DNA of 44,224 nt from UBA5232 sp035370405. GTDB taxonomy: Bacteria > Patescibacteriota > Dojkabacteria > SC72. This document shows, piece after piece, positions 17,900-25,487 of this stretch; position 1 is the first letter of the stretch, and each line of letters opens with the position of its first letter. Below the pieces are notes generated by a model. That model saw only the letters and a list, made by a program, of their open reading frames with translations, searched no databases and had not been told where the DNA came from. The stretch lies in NCBI GenBank assembly GCA_035370405.1, contig DAOOVT010000007.1:1-44224 (forward strand). Reading direction: 5' to 3'. A program made the translations under genes and the position numbers.

Positions 17900-17972
17900 T
17901 CATCGCAGGTTCATCACACTGGACTGCAATAAAAAGATAATATTCTGTATTTAATTTTTAATAAATATACTA

Positions 17973-19148
17973 ATGGCAGAATTTAATAGAACCAAGCCAC
18001 ACATGAATATCGGAACCTTAGGTCACATAGACCATGGTAAGACTACATTTGTTCGTGGCATTTTGAGGACATTCGTTCCTGATCAGGGTGTAGCAGATAA
18101 GATGATTGACAAATTGGATAAAGACCCAGAAGCAAGAGCTAAAGCTATAACTATTTCAGTAGCACATGTAGAATTTGAAACTGAAAATAGACACTATGCA
18201 TTGGTAGATTGCCCAGGACATAAAGACTACATCAAAAACATGATTACAGGAGCTGCTCAAATGGATGGTGCTATTTTGGTTGTATCGTCAAATGATGGCG
18301 TTATGCCACAGACGAAAGAGCATATTCTGCTTGCAAAACAGGTCGGTGTTCCTAAGATAATTGTATTTATCAACACTTTTGGTAAACCAGATCCTGAGAT
18401 TTTGGAATTGATAAAGTCTGATGTAAAGGATTTACTTAAGAAGTATGGTTATGATGACAATTGTCCAATTATAGTTGGTGATGCATTGAAAGCATACAAG
18501 GGAGAAGAAGAGGGAATTGCAACTATGAAAGAGGTTATGAAAGCTGTTGAAGAATATATTCCTGTTCCTCAAAGAGATATTGATAAACCATTCTTAATGC
18601 CAATAGAAGATATTTTCTCTATCGAAGGAAGAGGAACTGTTGTTACAGGAAGAATAGAGAGAGGAACAATAAAGATTGGGCAAGAAGTAGATGTTCTAGG
18701 GCTAGGAAGAAAACCTCAAAAGACAGCTGTCACTGGTATTGAAATGTTTAACAAAACGTTACAAGATGGACAGGCAGGAGATAATGTCGGAATCTTGTTG
18801 AGAGGTTTGAAGAGGGAAGATGTACAAAGAGGACAGGTTCTTGCTGCTCCAGGAAGTATTTCCACTCATACTGATTTCAGAGCTCAGGTATATGTCTTAA
18901 GTAAAGATGAAGGTGGAAGACATACTCCATTTGTAACTGGATACAAACCTCAGTTCTACATTAGAACTGCTGATGTTACAGGTGAGGTAGTTTTAGATGA
19001 AGGTACTGAAATGGTTGCTCCAGGTGATAACACTGAATTCACTGTTAAACTTATGGCTCCTGTAGCAATTGAAAAGGGTGTATCCTTTGCTATCAGAGAA
19101 GGTGGTCAAACAGTGGGACAAGGAATAGTAACAGAAATTTTGAAATAG
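17973..19148 (+). CDS. tuf: elongation factor Tu with altered G4/G5 guanine-recognition motifs
   Basis: Delivers aminoacyl-tRNA to the ribosome; 391 residues, normal length. G1 GHIDHGKTT, G3 DCPGH with the catalytic His, AAQMDGAILVV, and domains II-III (GRGTVVTGRIERG, GYKPQFYIRTADVTG, SFAIREGGQTVGQGIV) are clear. Three places depart from the very conserved family. Switch I reads KAITI instead of RGITI. G4 reads N134-T-F-G137 in place of NKxD, with one residue deleted just after. G5 reads GDALKA, with Asp170 replacing the Ser of GSALKA. The Ser-to-Asp change is the same as in the neighbouring EF-G. It is the only tuf in the window and is followed by a strong hairpin, so it is probably a single-gene transcript. 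Confidence 0.95.
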   Translation: MAEFNRTKPHMNIGTLGHIDHGKTTFVRGILRTFVPDQGVADKMIDKLDKDPEARAKAITISVAHVEFETENRHYALVDCPGHKDYIKNMITGAAQMDGAILVVSSNDGVMPQTKEHILLAKQVGVPKIIVFINTFGKPDPEILELIKSDVKDLLKKYGYDDNCPIIVGDALKAYKGEEEGIATMKEVMKAVEEYIPVPQRDIDKPFLMPIEDIFSIEGRGTVVTGRIERGTIKIGQEVDVLGLGRKPQKTAVTGIEMFNKTLQDGQAGDNVGILLRGLKREDVQRGQVLAAPGSISTHTDFRAQVYVLSKDEGGRHTPFVTGYKPQFYIRTADVTGEVVLDEGTEMVAPGDNTEFTVKLMAPVAIEKGVSFAIREGGQTVGQGIVTEILK

Positions 19149-19158
19149 GATTAAATTG

Positions 19159-19190
19159 AAAGAGGGTAATCTAATATTACCCTCTTTTAT
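19159..19190 (+). terminator. rho-independent terminator-like hairpin after tuf
   Basis: A perfect 12-bp stem, AAAGAGGGTAAT (19159-19170) with ATTACCCTCTTT (19176-19187), has a 5-base loop and ends in a short T run. It lies 10 bases after the tuf stop and separates tuf from the S10 operon. Confidence 0.8.
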
Positions 19191-19219
19191 ATAAGTTTAA
19201 TTTAGCTCTTTTAAATAGA

Positions 19220-19531
19220 ATGGCAAATTTAACTGCAAAAATTAGAGTAAAGTTGAAAGGATATGATTCTGTTGTTGTTGATAAATCTGCAAGAAGCATT
19301 ATGGAAACGGCTATCGGGACAGGTGCTAAAGTCGCTGGACCAATACCTCTTCCTACTAAAAAAAGGAAAATAGCGGTTAATAGATCCCCATTTATTTACA
19401 AGAGCTCGATTGAACACTTTGAGATAAATATTCATAAAAGAGTAATAGATATTATAGACCCAACACCAAAAACGATAGATGCTCTTCAAAAGCTGGAAAT
19501 GCCAGCTGGTGTTGATATTGGTATTCAATAA
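19220..19531 (+). CDS. rpsJ: 30S ribosomal protein S10
   Basis: First gene of the S10 operon; 103 residues, the usual length. Recognised by KIRVKLKGYD, VAGPIPLPTKKRKIAVNRSPF, EHFEINIHKRVIDI and MPAGVDIGIQ at the C-terminus. S10 sits in the 30S head and, in other bacteria, also acts in NusB/NusG antitermination. It starts about 30 bases after the tuf terminator. No convincing -35/-10 pair was found in that short gap, so the operon promoter is unresolved. No Shine-Dalgarno sequence precedes the ATG. Confidence 0.97.
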   Translation: MANLTAKIRVKLKGYDSVVVDKSARSIMETAIGTGAKVAGPIPLPTKKRKIAVNRSPFIYKSSIEHFEINIHKRVIDIIDPTPKTIDALQKLEMPAGVDIGIQ

Positions 19532-19541
19532 TTAAAAATAT

Positions 19542-20126
19542 ATGAAAGCATTGATAGGAATAAAAAAAGGAATGACAAGAATTTTCAAGGACAACAAAGT
19601 TGTTCCTGTAACTGTGGTTGATGTCTCAAATTGTATCTTGTCATATGTTGAAAAAGATGGATTTGAGCTTGGTCTAGGAGAAATGAAGAAACCTAACAGA
19701 GCAATGACTGGGAAATACAAAGTGGCTGGGAAAGTTCCAGCAAAAAGAGAGTATTTTAAGGGATCTTTAGAAAAAGAAGTAGAAATAGGTGGAGATATAA
19801 AATCGGATATGTTTACAGTTGGAGATAAAGTTACTGTAAGAGGTGTATCAAAAGGAAAAGGATTCGCAGGTGTTGTAAAAAGATGGAAATTTGCAGGTGG
19901 ACCAAAAACACATGGACAATCAGATAGACATAGAGCTCCAGGTTCAATAGGGGCAGGAACGGATCCTGGAAGAATCCTAAAGGGAAAAAGAATGGCTGGA
20001 AGAAAAGGTGGTGACACAGTTACTCTATTGAATAGAGAAATAGTTGATATTAAGGATAATTATTTACTTCTCTCTGGACCTGTTCCAGGAGCTAAAGGAG
20101 ATTTAGTAGTTATATACGCAAAATAA
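19542..20126 (+). CDS. rplC: 50S ribosomal protein L3
   Basis: 194 residues, slightly shorter than typical (about 205-210). Family signatures are MKALIGIKKGMTRIF at the start, VTVRGVSKGKGFAGVVKRW, the FAGGPKTHGQSDRHRAPGSIG loop that reaches the peptidyl transferase region, and GRKGGDTVTLLNREIV. It binds 23S rRNA early in assembly. It starts 10 bases after rpsJ and ends one base before rplD, so co-transcription is clear. Leader bases are A/T only, with no Shine-Dalgarno sequence. Confidence 0.97.
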   Translation: MKALIGIKKGMTRIFKDNKVVPVTVVDVSNCILSYVEKDGFELGLGEMKKPNRAMTGKYKVAGKVPAKREYFKGSLEKEVEIGGDIKSDMFTVGDKVTVRGVSKGKGFAGVVKRWKFAGGPKTHGQSDRHRAPGSIGAGTDPGRILKGKRMAGRKGGDTVTLLNREIVDIKDNYLLLSGPVPGAKGDLVVIYAK

Positions 20127-20127
20127 T

Positions 20128-20742
20128 ATGGAAGAAAAAAAGAAAGAAACAAAAATAAAAGAAATGGAGAGAAAATTAAACCCTTTGATTTGGGATGTTC
20201 CATACAATCCTGACCTGTTAGCGCAAGTCATCTACATATACAGAAACAACGAAAGAAAAAATACATTGAATGTTAAATCTAGAGGAGATGTTTCAGGCGG
20301 AGGGAAAAAACCATGGAAGCAAAAAGGTACAGGAAGAGCTAGGCAAGGATCATCTAGGTCACCTCTTTGGGTAGGTGGTGGTGTCCCGTTTGGTAATGCT
20401 GGGGAGAAGAATTTCTCAAGAAAATTGAATAAAAAAATGGGTAAAAAGGCTATATGTGTAATACTTTCTGAAAGATTAAGAAAAGAAAATCTCAAATTTG
20501 TAGCTATGAATACAGAATTTGCAGAAAAGACAAGGAAGGACTTAAAAAATAGTGTTAATGCGAAAAAAACATTAATAATATCAAACAATCAGGACATACA
20601 AAAGAAACTCAAAAATTCTGATAAAGCTAAGATAATAACAGCTGAAAAAGTTAATGCAAAAGATATAGTTTGGGGTGATTTTGTATATGTTGATGAAGAT
20701 GCGATCTCTATTTTAGAAAAAAGGCTTACAAATGGAAAGTAA
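20128..20742 (+). CDS. rplD: 50S ribosomal protein L4
   Basis: 204 residues. The conserved exit-tunnel loop is clear: RGDVSGGGKKPWKQKGTGRARQGS (in part), SRSPLWVGGGVPFG, and NKKMGKKAICVILSERL after it. The N-terminus carries a short Lys/Glu-rich leader before the conserved core. In other bacteria L4 also represses its own operon; no operator could be assigned here. Its 3' end overlaps the rplW start by 11 bases, which suggests translational coupling. Confidence 0.95.
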   Translation: MEEKKKETKIKEMERKLNPLIWDVPYNPDLLAQVIYIYRNNERKNTLNVKSRGDVSGGGKKPWKQKGTGRARQGSSRSPLWVGGGVPFGNAGEKNFSRKLNKKMGKKAICVILSERLRKENLKFVAMNTEFAEKTRKDLKNSVNAKKTLIISNNQDIQKKLKNSDKAKIITAEKVNAKDIVWGDFVYVDEDAISILEKRLTNGK

Positions 20743-21025
20743 AAAAATAACAATAAAACCAGTAATATCGGAAAAAACATATCAAATGGCGAATGCTGAT
20801 AACAAATATGTATTTTCTGTGGATAGAGGAATAAATAAAATAGAAGTAAAAAAAGCAGTGGAGACAAAATATAAAGTAAAAGTTACGGATGTGAACAGTT
20901 TAGTTAAACCTGGGAAGAAAAAAAGAGATTTTAAAACGTATAAAATAAGGAGAGAGCAAGACAAAGTCAAAGTGGTAGCAACTTTGAAAAAAGGAGATAA
21001 AATTGATGAATTTTTGAAAGGTTAG
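20732..21025 (+). CDS. rplW: 50S ribosomal protein L23
   Basis: 97 residues, normal length. Signatures are IKPVISEKTYQMA, KYVFSVDRGINKIEVKKAVE and VNSLVKPGKKKRDF. L23 lies at the tunnel exit and is the docking site for trigger factor and SRP. The gene overlaps the end of rplD and is followed by rplB after three bases. Confidence 0.95.
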   Translation: MESKKITIKPVISEKTYQMANADNKYVFSVDRGINKIEVKKAVETKYKVKVTDVNSLVKPGKKKRDFKTYKIRREQDKVKVVATLKKGDKIDEFLKG

Positions 21026-21028
21026 AAT

Positions 21029-21880
21029 ATGGCAGTAAAAAATTTTAAACCTACAACTTCTACAAGAAGAAAAACTAGACTATCTAATCGAAGTATGTTA
21101 AGTAAGGAATATGGTCCAAGAGTTCTTACTATTGAAAAGAAACAAAAATCTGGGAGAAATAACCAGGGGAAGATAACGATTAGACATAGGGGAGGTGGAT
21201 TTAAGAGAAGAATAAGGATTGTTGATTTCAAAAGGGAGAAGTTCAATATCCCAGCAAGAGTAGATGGATTGTACTTTGATCCAAATAGAACAGCGTATTT
21301 AGCACTTCTGACATATGCTGACGGAGAAAAAAGATATATAATTGCTCCGAAAGATTTGAGGAAAGGCGATACTGTTATTTCTGGAGAAAAAGTAGATATT
21401 CTCCCTGGGAATGCTATGAAAGTAAAAAATATACCTTCAGGAACATATGTGCATTGCGTAGAAAATATGCCAGGAAAAGGGGCTGTATTTGGTAGGTCTG
21501 CCGGGCAAACAATAGTAGTCCAAGGAATAGATCCTACTGGAAAATATGTTCAAATAAAAATGCCATCTGGGGAGATAAGACTCGTTTTTGCTGACTGCAT
21601 GGCAACCATAGGGCAAGTTGGGAATGAGGACAAATTAAATGTGAAATTGGGGAAAGCGGGAAGAAAAAGGAATTTAGGATGGAGACCAGAAGTTAGAGGA
21701 ATGGCAATGCACCCAGCAGAGCATCCACATGGTGGTGGAGAAGGAAAGGCTCAAACTGGTGGTAAAGCAAAGGATATTTGGGGTCATAGAGTTGGTACAA
21801 GAACTAGAAAAAATGCAAGAACTGAAAAATTCATTATAAAGAGGAGAAGAACTAAGAACAGACCATTTGCGAAGAAATAA
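21029..21880 (+). CDS. rplB: 50S ribosomal protein L2
   Basis: 283 residues, close to the usual 273-277. Recognised by KNFKPTTSTRRKTRLS near the start, ITIRHRGGGFKRRIRIVDFKR, the VRGMAMHPAEHPHGGGEGK motif containing the conserved His near the peptidyl transferase centre, and the basic C-terminus. L2 is needed for subunit association. It lies in the middle of the S10 operon, with 17 bases before rpsS. Confidence 0.97.
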   Translation: MAVKNFKPTTSTRRKTRLSNRSMLSKEYGPRVLTIEKKQKSGRNNQGKITIRHRGGGFKRRIRIVDFKREKFNIPARVDGLYFDPNRTAYLALLTYADGEKRYIIAPKDLRKGDTVISGEKVDILPGNAMKVKNIPSGTYVHCVENMPGKGAVFGRSAGQTIVVQGIDPTGKYVQIKMPSGEIRLVFADCMATIGQVGNEDKLNVKLGKAGRKRNLGWRPEVRGMAMHPAEHPHGGGEGKAQTGGKAKDIWGHRVGTRTRKNARTEKFIIKRRRTKNRPFAKK

Positions 21881-21897
21881 ATTGTATAACATAAAAT

Positions 21898-22203
21898 ATG
21901 TCTAGATCATTAAAGAAAGGTCCATATACAAATGAAAAATTGATGAAAAAAGTAACTAAGGCTAAAGAGACTGGAAATATGTCTCCCATAAAGACTTGGG
22001 CTAGATCATCTGTAATAACTCCTGAAATGGTTGGAATGAAATTCTTGGTACACAATGGGAAAAAATTTGAAGAAGTACTCATAATGGAATCTATGATAGG
22101 ACATAGACTTGGAGAGTTTTCTTTAACAAGAAAGTTCAAAGGACACGCAAAGAAAGGAAAGCTTTCTAAAGTATATGGAAGTAGTGGAAGATTTGAAGAA
22201 TAA
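21898..22203 (+). CDS. rpsS: 30S ribosomal protein S19
   Basis: 101 residues, slightly longer than typical (about 92). Signatures are MSRSLKKGPY, KTWARSSVITPEMVG, FLVHNGKKF and MIGHRLGEFSLTRKFKGHA. It binds the 30S head with S13. The leader before the ATG is A/T-rich without a Shine-Dalgarno sequence. The C-terminal extension (KVYGSSGRFEE) ends 16 bases before rplV. Confidence 0.97.
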   Translation: MSRSLKKGPYTNEKLMKKVTKAKETGNMSPIKTWARSSVITPEMVGMKFLVHNGKKFEEVLIMESMIGHRLGEFSLTRKFKGHAKKGKLSKVYGSSGRFEE

Positions 22204-22219
22204 ATATAGTGAAAAAATT

Positions 22220-22564
22220 ATGGAAGAAGAAAAAACTGTAAAAGTAACAATAAAAAATATAGCAGAATCACCTCTTAAATTGAGATTGGTTGTAGATGCA
22301 GTAAGAGGAAAAAGCGTAGTAGAAGCCTTAAACATACTTGAGCTTTTAAACAAAAAAGGGTCATTGTTTGTTAAGAAAGCTATTCTATCAGCTGTAGCTA
22401 GTGCAAGAGAAAAATATGGTGTAGATAAAGAAAACTTAGTCATAAAATCAATAACAGTTGATGAGGGTAAGACACTAAAAAGGACAAGATTTGCCTCTAG
22501 AGGAAGAGTCTCTCGAATAGATAAAAGAAGATCAAACATTAATTTAGAATTAAAAGTTAAGTAA
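22220..22564 (+). CDS. rplV: 50S ribosomal protein L22
   Basis: The ATG at 22220 gives 114 residues, the family length. An in-frame ATG at 22175 lies inside rpsS and would add 15 residues with no family match, so it was rejected. Signatures are IAESPLKLRLVVDAVRGKSV, ALNILELLNKKG and the beta-hairpin region TVDEGKTLKRTRFASRGRVSRI (in part), which lines the exit tunnel. It is followed after two bases by rpsC. Confidence 0.95.
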   Translation: MEEEKTVKVTIKNIAESPLKLRLVVDAVRGKSVVEALNILELLNKKGSLFVKKAILSAVASAREKYGVDKENLVIKSITVDEGKTLKRTRFASRGRVSRIDKRRSNINLELKVK

Positions 22565-22566
22565 AT

Positions 22567-23214
22567 ATGGGAAGAAAAGTAAACCCTAAAGCTATAAGAA
22601 TGGGAATAAACAAAACTTGGGATTCAGTCTGGTATGCGGATAAAAAGCATTATCCACAATTACTATCTGAGGACTTAATGATAAAGGAAAAAGTTTCAGA
22701 AGCTATGAAAAACGCTGGGGTTGATTGTATTAAAGTCAATAGATTTGCAAACAAAATTGAAGTTTTAGTGTATGTGGCAAAACCAGGTGTAGCTATTGGT
22801 AGGGGTGGTGAAGGAATAGATCTTCTGCAAAAAGAACTATCAAAGAAACTTAAAGCCAATGTTGAATTAAAGGTGAAAGAAGTTAGAAAAGCAGACCTAT
22901 CAGCTAGGATAATAGCAAGATCAATAGCTGATGGAATAGAAAGAAGACAACCATCTAAGCTACTTGCTGCTAGTGCTAAGGAAAAGATTATGGGAGCTGG
23001 TGCAAAAGGATTAAAAATATGGATATCTGGAAGAATAAACAATGCTAGCCAAGCACGAACAATCAAAACTACTGCAGGCTCAGTTCCTGCTCAAACCTTG
23101 CGTGCTGATGTAGATTATGCGTATGAAGTTGCAAAAACAATAGATGCTGGTCTTATGGGTGTAAAAGTTTGGATCTACAAAGGAGAAAAAAATAATATAG
23201 ATGAAGAAGATTAA
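22567..23214 (+). CDS. rpsC: 30S ribosomal protein S3
   Basis: 215 residues. MGRKVNPKAIRMGI at the start, a type 2 KH domain with AIGRGGEGIDLLQKEL (about residues 75-95), and the C-terminal S3 domain with GAKGLKIWISGRINNASQART and DYAYEVAKTIDAGLMGVKVWIYKGE. S3 forms the mRNA entry channel with S4 and S5 and has helicase activity there. The tail is short and acidic. Spacing to rplP is 17 bases. Confidence 0.97.
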   Translation: MGRKVNPKAIRMGINKTWDSVWYADKKHYPQLLSEDLMIKEKVSEAMKNAGVDCIKVNRFANKIEVLVYVAKPGVAIGRGGEGIDLLQKELSKKLKANVELKVKEVRKADLSARIIARSIADGIERRQPSKLLAASAKEKIMGAGAKGLKIWISGRINNASQARTIKTTAGSVPAQTLRADVDYAYEVAKTIDAGLMGVKVWIYKGEKNNIDEED

Positions 23215-23231
23215 AATTTTAGTGAATATAT

Positions 23232-23645
23232 ATGCTTCAGCCTAAAAAAAGAAAACATCCAAAAGAATTTAGAGGAACGATGGGAGGTGTTGCTACCGCA
23301 AACAACAAAGTAACATTTGGAGATTATGGATTGAAATCTTTAGAAAACGGATGGGTAGATGCTAAAGAAATTGAAGCTGCTAGAAGGGCAGTGTCAAATT
23401 ATACTAAGAGAAAAGGAAAAGTATGGATAAAGATCTTTCCTCACAAATCATACACTAGAAGGTCAATAAATAGTAAAATGCTTGGAGGGAAGGGTGCAGT
23501 AGAAGGATATGTCGCAGTCGTTGTTCCAGGTACTGTTATGATTGAAGTCGGAGGCTTGGACGAAGCGACTTCTAGAGAGGCATTGAAATTAGCTGGGCAT
23601 AAATTATCAGTGAAAACAAAATTTGTATCAAAACAAGAAATATAG
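23232..23645 (+). CDS. rplP: 50S ribosomal protein L16
   Basis: 137 residues, normal. Signatures are MLQPKKRKHPKEFRG, FGDYGLKSLENGWVDAKEIEAARRA, VWIKIFPHKSYTRR, MLGGKGAVEGYVAVVVPGTVM and REALKLAGHKLSVKTKFV. L16 binds near the A site and is needed late in 50S assembly. In almost all bacteria rpmC (L29) follows directly; here only 52 non-coding bases separate it from rpsQ, and they contain a promoter. Confidence 0.97.
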   Translation: MLQPKKRKHPKEFRGTMGGVATANNKVTFGDYGLKSLENGWVDAKEIEAARRAVSNYTKRKGKVWIKIFPHKSYTRRSINSKMLGGKGAVEGYVAVVVPGTVMIEVGGLDEATSREALKLAGHKLSVKTKFVSKQEI

Positions 23646-23646
23646 C

Positions 23647-23675
23647 TTGTGAATAGTGTAAATAATTGATAGAAT
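23647..23675 (+). promoter_or_regulatory. internal promoter in front of rpsQ, at the site where rpmC is normally found
   Basis: A -35 TTGTGA (23647-23652), a 17-base spacer and an extended -10 TGATAGAAT (23667-23675) begin two bases after the rplP stop. The predicted start is near 23682, giving a 16-base leader to the rpsQ ATG. Confidence 0.6.
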
Positions 23676-23697
23676 ACAGACCGTTATCTTACTAACT

Positions 23698-23952
23698 ATG
23701 GAAAAAGAAGAAAAGAAAAAACAAAATAAAAGGACTGTCCAAGGAGTTGTTGTTGGAAATCAAATGGAAAAGACAGTTAAAGTTCGTGTAGATAGGCTTG
23801 AAAGACATCCTGTATATAAAAAGGTAATTAAAAGAAAGAAAGTTTACTTTGCTAGATCAGAGGAAAAGTTAAATATTGGAGACAAGGTAACTATAAAAGA
23901 AAGTAGACCGTTATCAAAGAAAATAAGATGGGTTGTTGTAAAGGAGAAATAG
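23698..23952 (+). CDS. rpsQ: 30S ribosomal protein S17
   Basis: 84 residues. The core is KRTVQGVVVGNQMEKTVKVRVDRLERHPVYKKVIKRKK (in part), followed by NIGDKVTIKESRPLSKKIRWVVV. It is an early-binding 30S protein of the OB fold. It appears to have its own promoter, so it may be the first gene of a separate transcript. Its last codons (AAG GAG AAA TAG) happen to form a Shine-Dalgarno-like AAAGGAG seven bases before the rplN ATG. Confidence 0.95.
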   Translation: MEKEEKKKQNKRTVQGVVVGNQMEKTVKVRVDRLERHPVYKKVIKRKKVYFARSEEKLNIGDKVTIKESRPLSKKIRWVVVKEK

Positions 23953-23953
23953 T

Positions 23954-24325
23954 ATGGTACAAAGAGGAACAATACTAAAAGTTGCGGATAATAGTGGGGC
24001 AAAAGAGGCGAAGATCATTGGTATCCCTGGGTCCTCTAAAAGAAGATATGCTGGTATAGGAGATATTGTTACTGTAGCTGTGCAGAAATCAATTCCAAAT
24101 GCAGGAGTTAAAGATCACGAAGTACACAAGGCTGTTGTTGTAAGAACAAATAAAGAGTTTAGAAGAAAAGATGGAACATATGTTCGATTTGATGATAATG
24201 CAATAGTATTAATAGAATCAAAAAATAAAGTTCCAAAAGGAAGTCGTATATTTGGTCCAGTTGCAAGGGAGTTGAAAGAAAAAGGCTTTGATAAAATAGT
24301 TTCTTTAGCTCCAGAAGTATTATAA
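23954..24325 (+). CDS. rplN: 50S ribosomal protein L14
   Basis: 123 residues, the standard length. Signatures are MVQRGTILKVADNSGAKEAKIIGI, VHKAVVVRTNKEFRRKDGTYVRFDDNA (in part) and GSRIFGPVARELKEKGFDKIVSLAPEVL. L14 forms an inter-subunit bridge and is the docking site of RsfS in other bacteria. It starts one base after the rpsQ stop. Confidence 0.97.
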   Translation: MVQRGTILKVADNSGAKEAKIIGIPGSSKRRYAGIGDIVTVAVQKSIPNAGVKDHEVHKAVVVRTNKEFRRKDGTYVRFDDNAIVLIESKNKVPKGSRIFGPVARELKEKGFDKIVSLAPEVL

Positions 24326-24338
24326 ATAAATAAAAAAT

Positions 24339-24734
24339 ATGAAAATTAGAAAAGGAGACACAGTAAAAATACTATATGGGAAAGATTCAGGAAAAACTGG
24401 GTTGGTTGTTGCAGTAGATCAAAAGAAGAAATCTGTAATAGTTGAAGGCTTAAACCTGTACAAAAGACATTTGAAGGGAGATGGAAGGACAAGAACATCT
24501 GAAATTGTTACGATAGAGAAGCCATTCCCTGTTTCAAAAGTTATGTTTGTATGTCCTGTATGTAAGAAGACAACAAGGTTAAGTACAAAAAAGGATGGTA
24601 AGAAGGTTGTTAGAGTATGTAAAAAATGTGGAAAAGAAATAATTGAGGAAAAAGTAATGGAAAAAGAAGATGCATTAGAAAAAAAGAAAAAAGAAAGTAA
24701 GAAAATTAAACCTAAAAAAGTTAATAAAGAATAA
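24339..24734 (+). CDS. rplX: 50S ribosomal protein L24 with zinc ribbon and basic tail
   Basis: 131 residues, longer than the usual 100-105. The KOW domain is at the start (KIRKGDTVKILYGKDSGKTGLVVAVD), followed by VEGLNLYKRHLKG. A zinc ribbon has two CxxC pairs, CPVCKK and CKKCGKE, as seen in a subset of bacterial L24 proteins. About 30 extra residues at the C-terminus are almost entirely Lys/Glu and low-complexity. L24 is an assembly initiator at the tunnel exit. Confidence 0.95.
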   Translation: MKIRKGDTVKILYGKDSGKTGLVVAVDQKKKSVIVEGLNLYKRHLKGDGRTRTSEIVTIEKPFPVSKVMFVCPVCKKTTRLSTKKDGKKVVRVCKKCGKEIIEEKVMEKEDALEKKKKESKKIKPKKVNKE

Positions 24735-24736
24735 AT

Positions 24737-25291
24737 ATGGCAAGATTACGTGAAGAATACAACAAAAGAATAAAGAAAGAGCTAATAGATGAACAAGGGT
24801 ATCAGAGTGTTATGCAAGTTCCTACTTTAGAGAAAATTGTAGTAAATGTTGGAGTAGGAGAAGCTTTGACCAATAAGGCTGCAATTGATGAAGTTAAAGA
24901 TATTTTAATGAAAATAACTGGTCAGAAGCCTGTTGTGAATAAAGCTAAAAAAGCTGTTTCAGCTTTTAAGGTTAGGGAAGGAATGGAGATAGGAGAATCT
25001 GTTACTTTAAGAGGTGATAGAATGTGGGAGTTTTTTGATAAACTAGTGAACATTGTTTTACCAAGGACAAAAGATTTTAGAGGGTTAAGTCCAAAAGCAT
25101 TTGATGGACATGGTAATTACTCTTTAGGTATAGAAGATCATACTGTATTTATTGAAATAAACCCAAATGAAGTGAGTAAGATAAGAAGTTTGGAAGTAAC
25201 TCTAGTTACTACTGCAAAAACTGATGATGAAGCAAGGGCCTTTTTAGATAAATTTGGATTTCCATTTAGAAAAGATGTCAACAAAAGCTAA
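24737..25291 (+). CDS. rplE: 50S ribosomal protein L5
   Basis: 184 residues. Signatures are MQVPTLEKIVVNVGVGEA, KAKKAVSAFKVREGMEIGESVTLRG (in part), RTKDFRGLSPKAFDGHGNYSLGI, and the C-terminal FGFPFRKD. L5 binds 5S rRNA and contacts P-site tRNA. Its 3' end overlaps the rpsN start by 17 bases, implying translational coupling. Confidence 0.97.
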   Translation: MARLREEYNKRIKKELIDEQGYQSVMQVPTLEKIVVNVGVGEALTNKAAIDEVKDILMKITGQKPVVNKAKKAVSAFKVREGMEIGESVTLRGDRMWEFFDKLVNIVLPRTKDFRGLSPKAFDGHGNYSLGIEDHTVFIEINPNEVSKIRSLEVTLVTTAKTDDEARAFLDKFGFPFRKDVNKS

Positions 25292-25469
25292 GGAATACAA
25301 AGCGAAAGCATTAAAGAAAAAATCAAAATACAGCACCAGAGTGTATAATAGATGCGAAATTTGTGGAAGAGCAAGAGGATATATAAGACACTATGGAATT
25401 TGTAGAATTTGTTTTAAACAATTAGCAAGTGAGGGAAAAGTTCCTGGAGTTAAGAAATCAGTATGGTAA
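25275..25469 (+). CDS. rpsN: 30S ribosomal protein S14, zinc-binding (type Z)
   Basis: 64 residues from the ATG at 25275 inside the 3' end of rplE. The upstream in-frame ATG at 25254 adds only rplE-shadow residues and was rejected. It has the zinc ribbon CEICGRARGYIRHYGICRIC (CxxC...CxxC) and the ending KVPGVKKSVW, typical of the short S14 type Z. It binds the 30S head with S3 and S10. Confidence 0.95.
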   Translation: MSTKAKEYKAKALKKKSKYSTRVYNRCEICGRARGYIRHYGICRICFKQLASEGKVPGVKKSVW

Positions 25470-25487
25470 TTTAATAATTAAAAAGAA

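Noticed and set aside
22175..22219. Upstream ATG extension of rplV
   Set aside because: It lies inside rpsS, adds residues not found in L22, and the ATG at 22220 gives the family length.
23938..23945. AAAGGAG before rplN as a selected Shine-Dalgarno site
   Set aside because: It consists of the last coding bases of rpsQ (Lys-Glu-Lys) and can be explained by codon use, although it may still help initiation.
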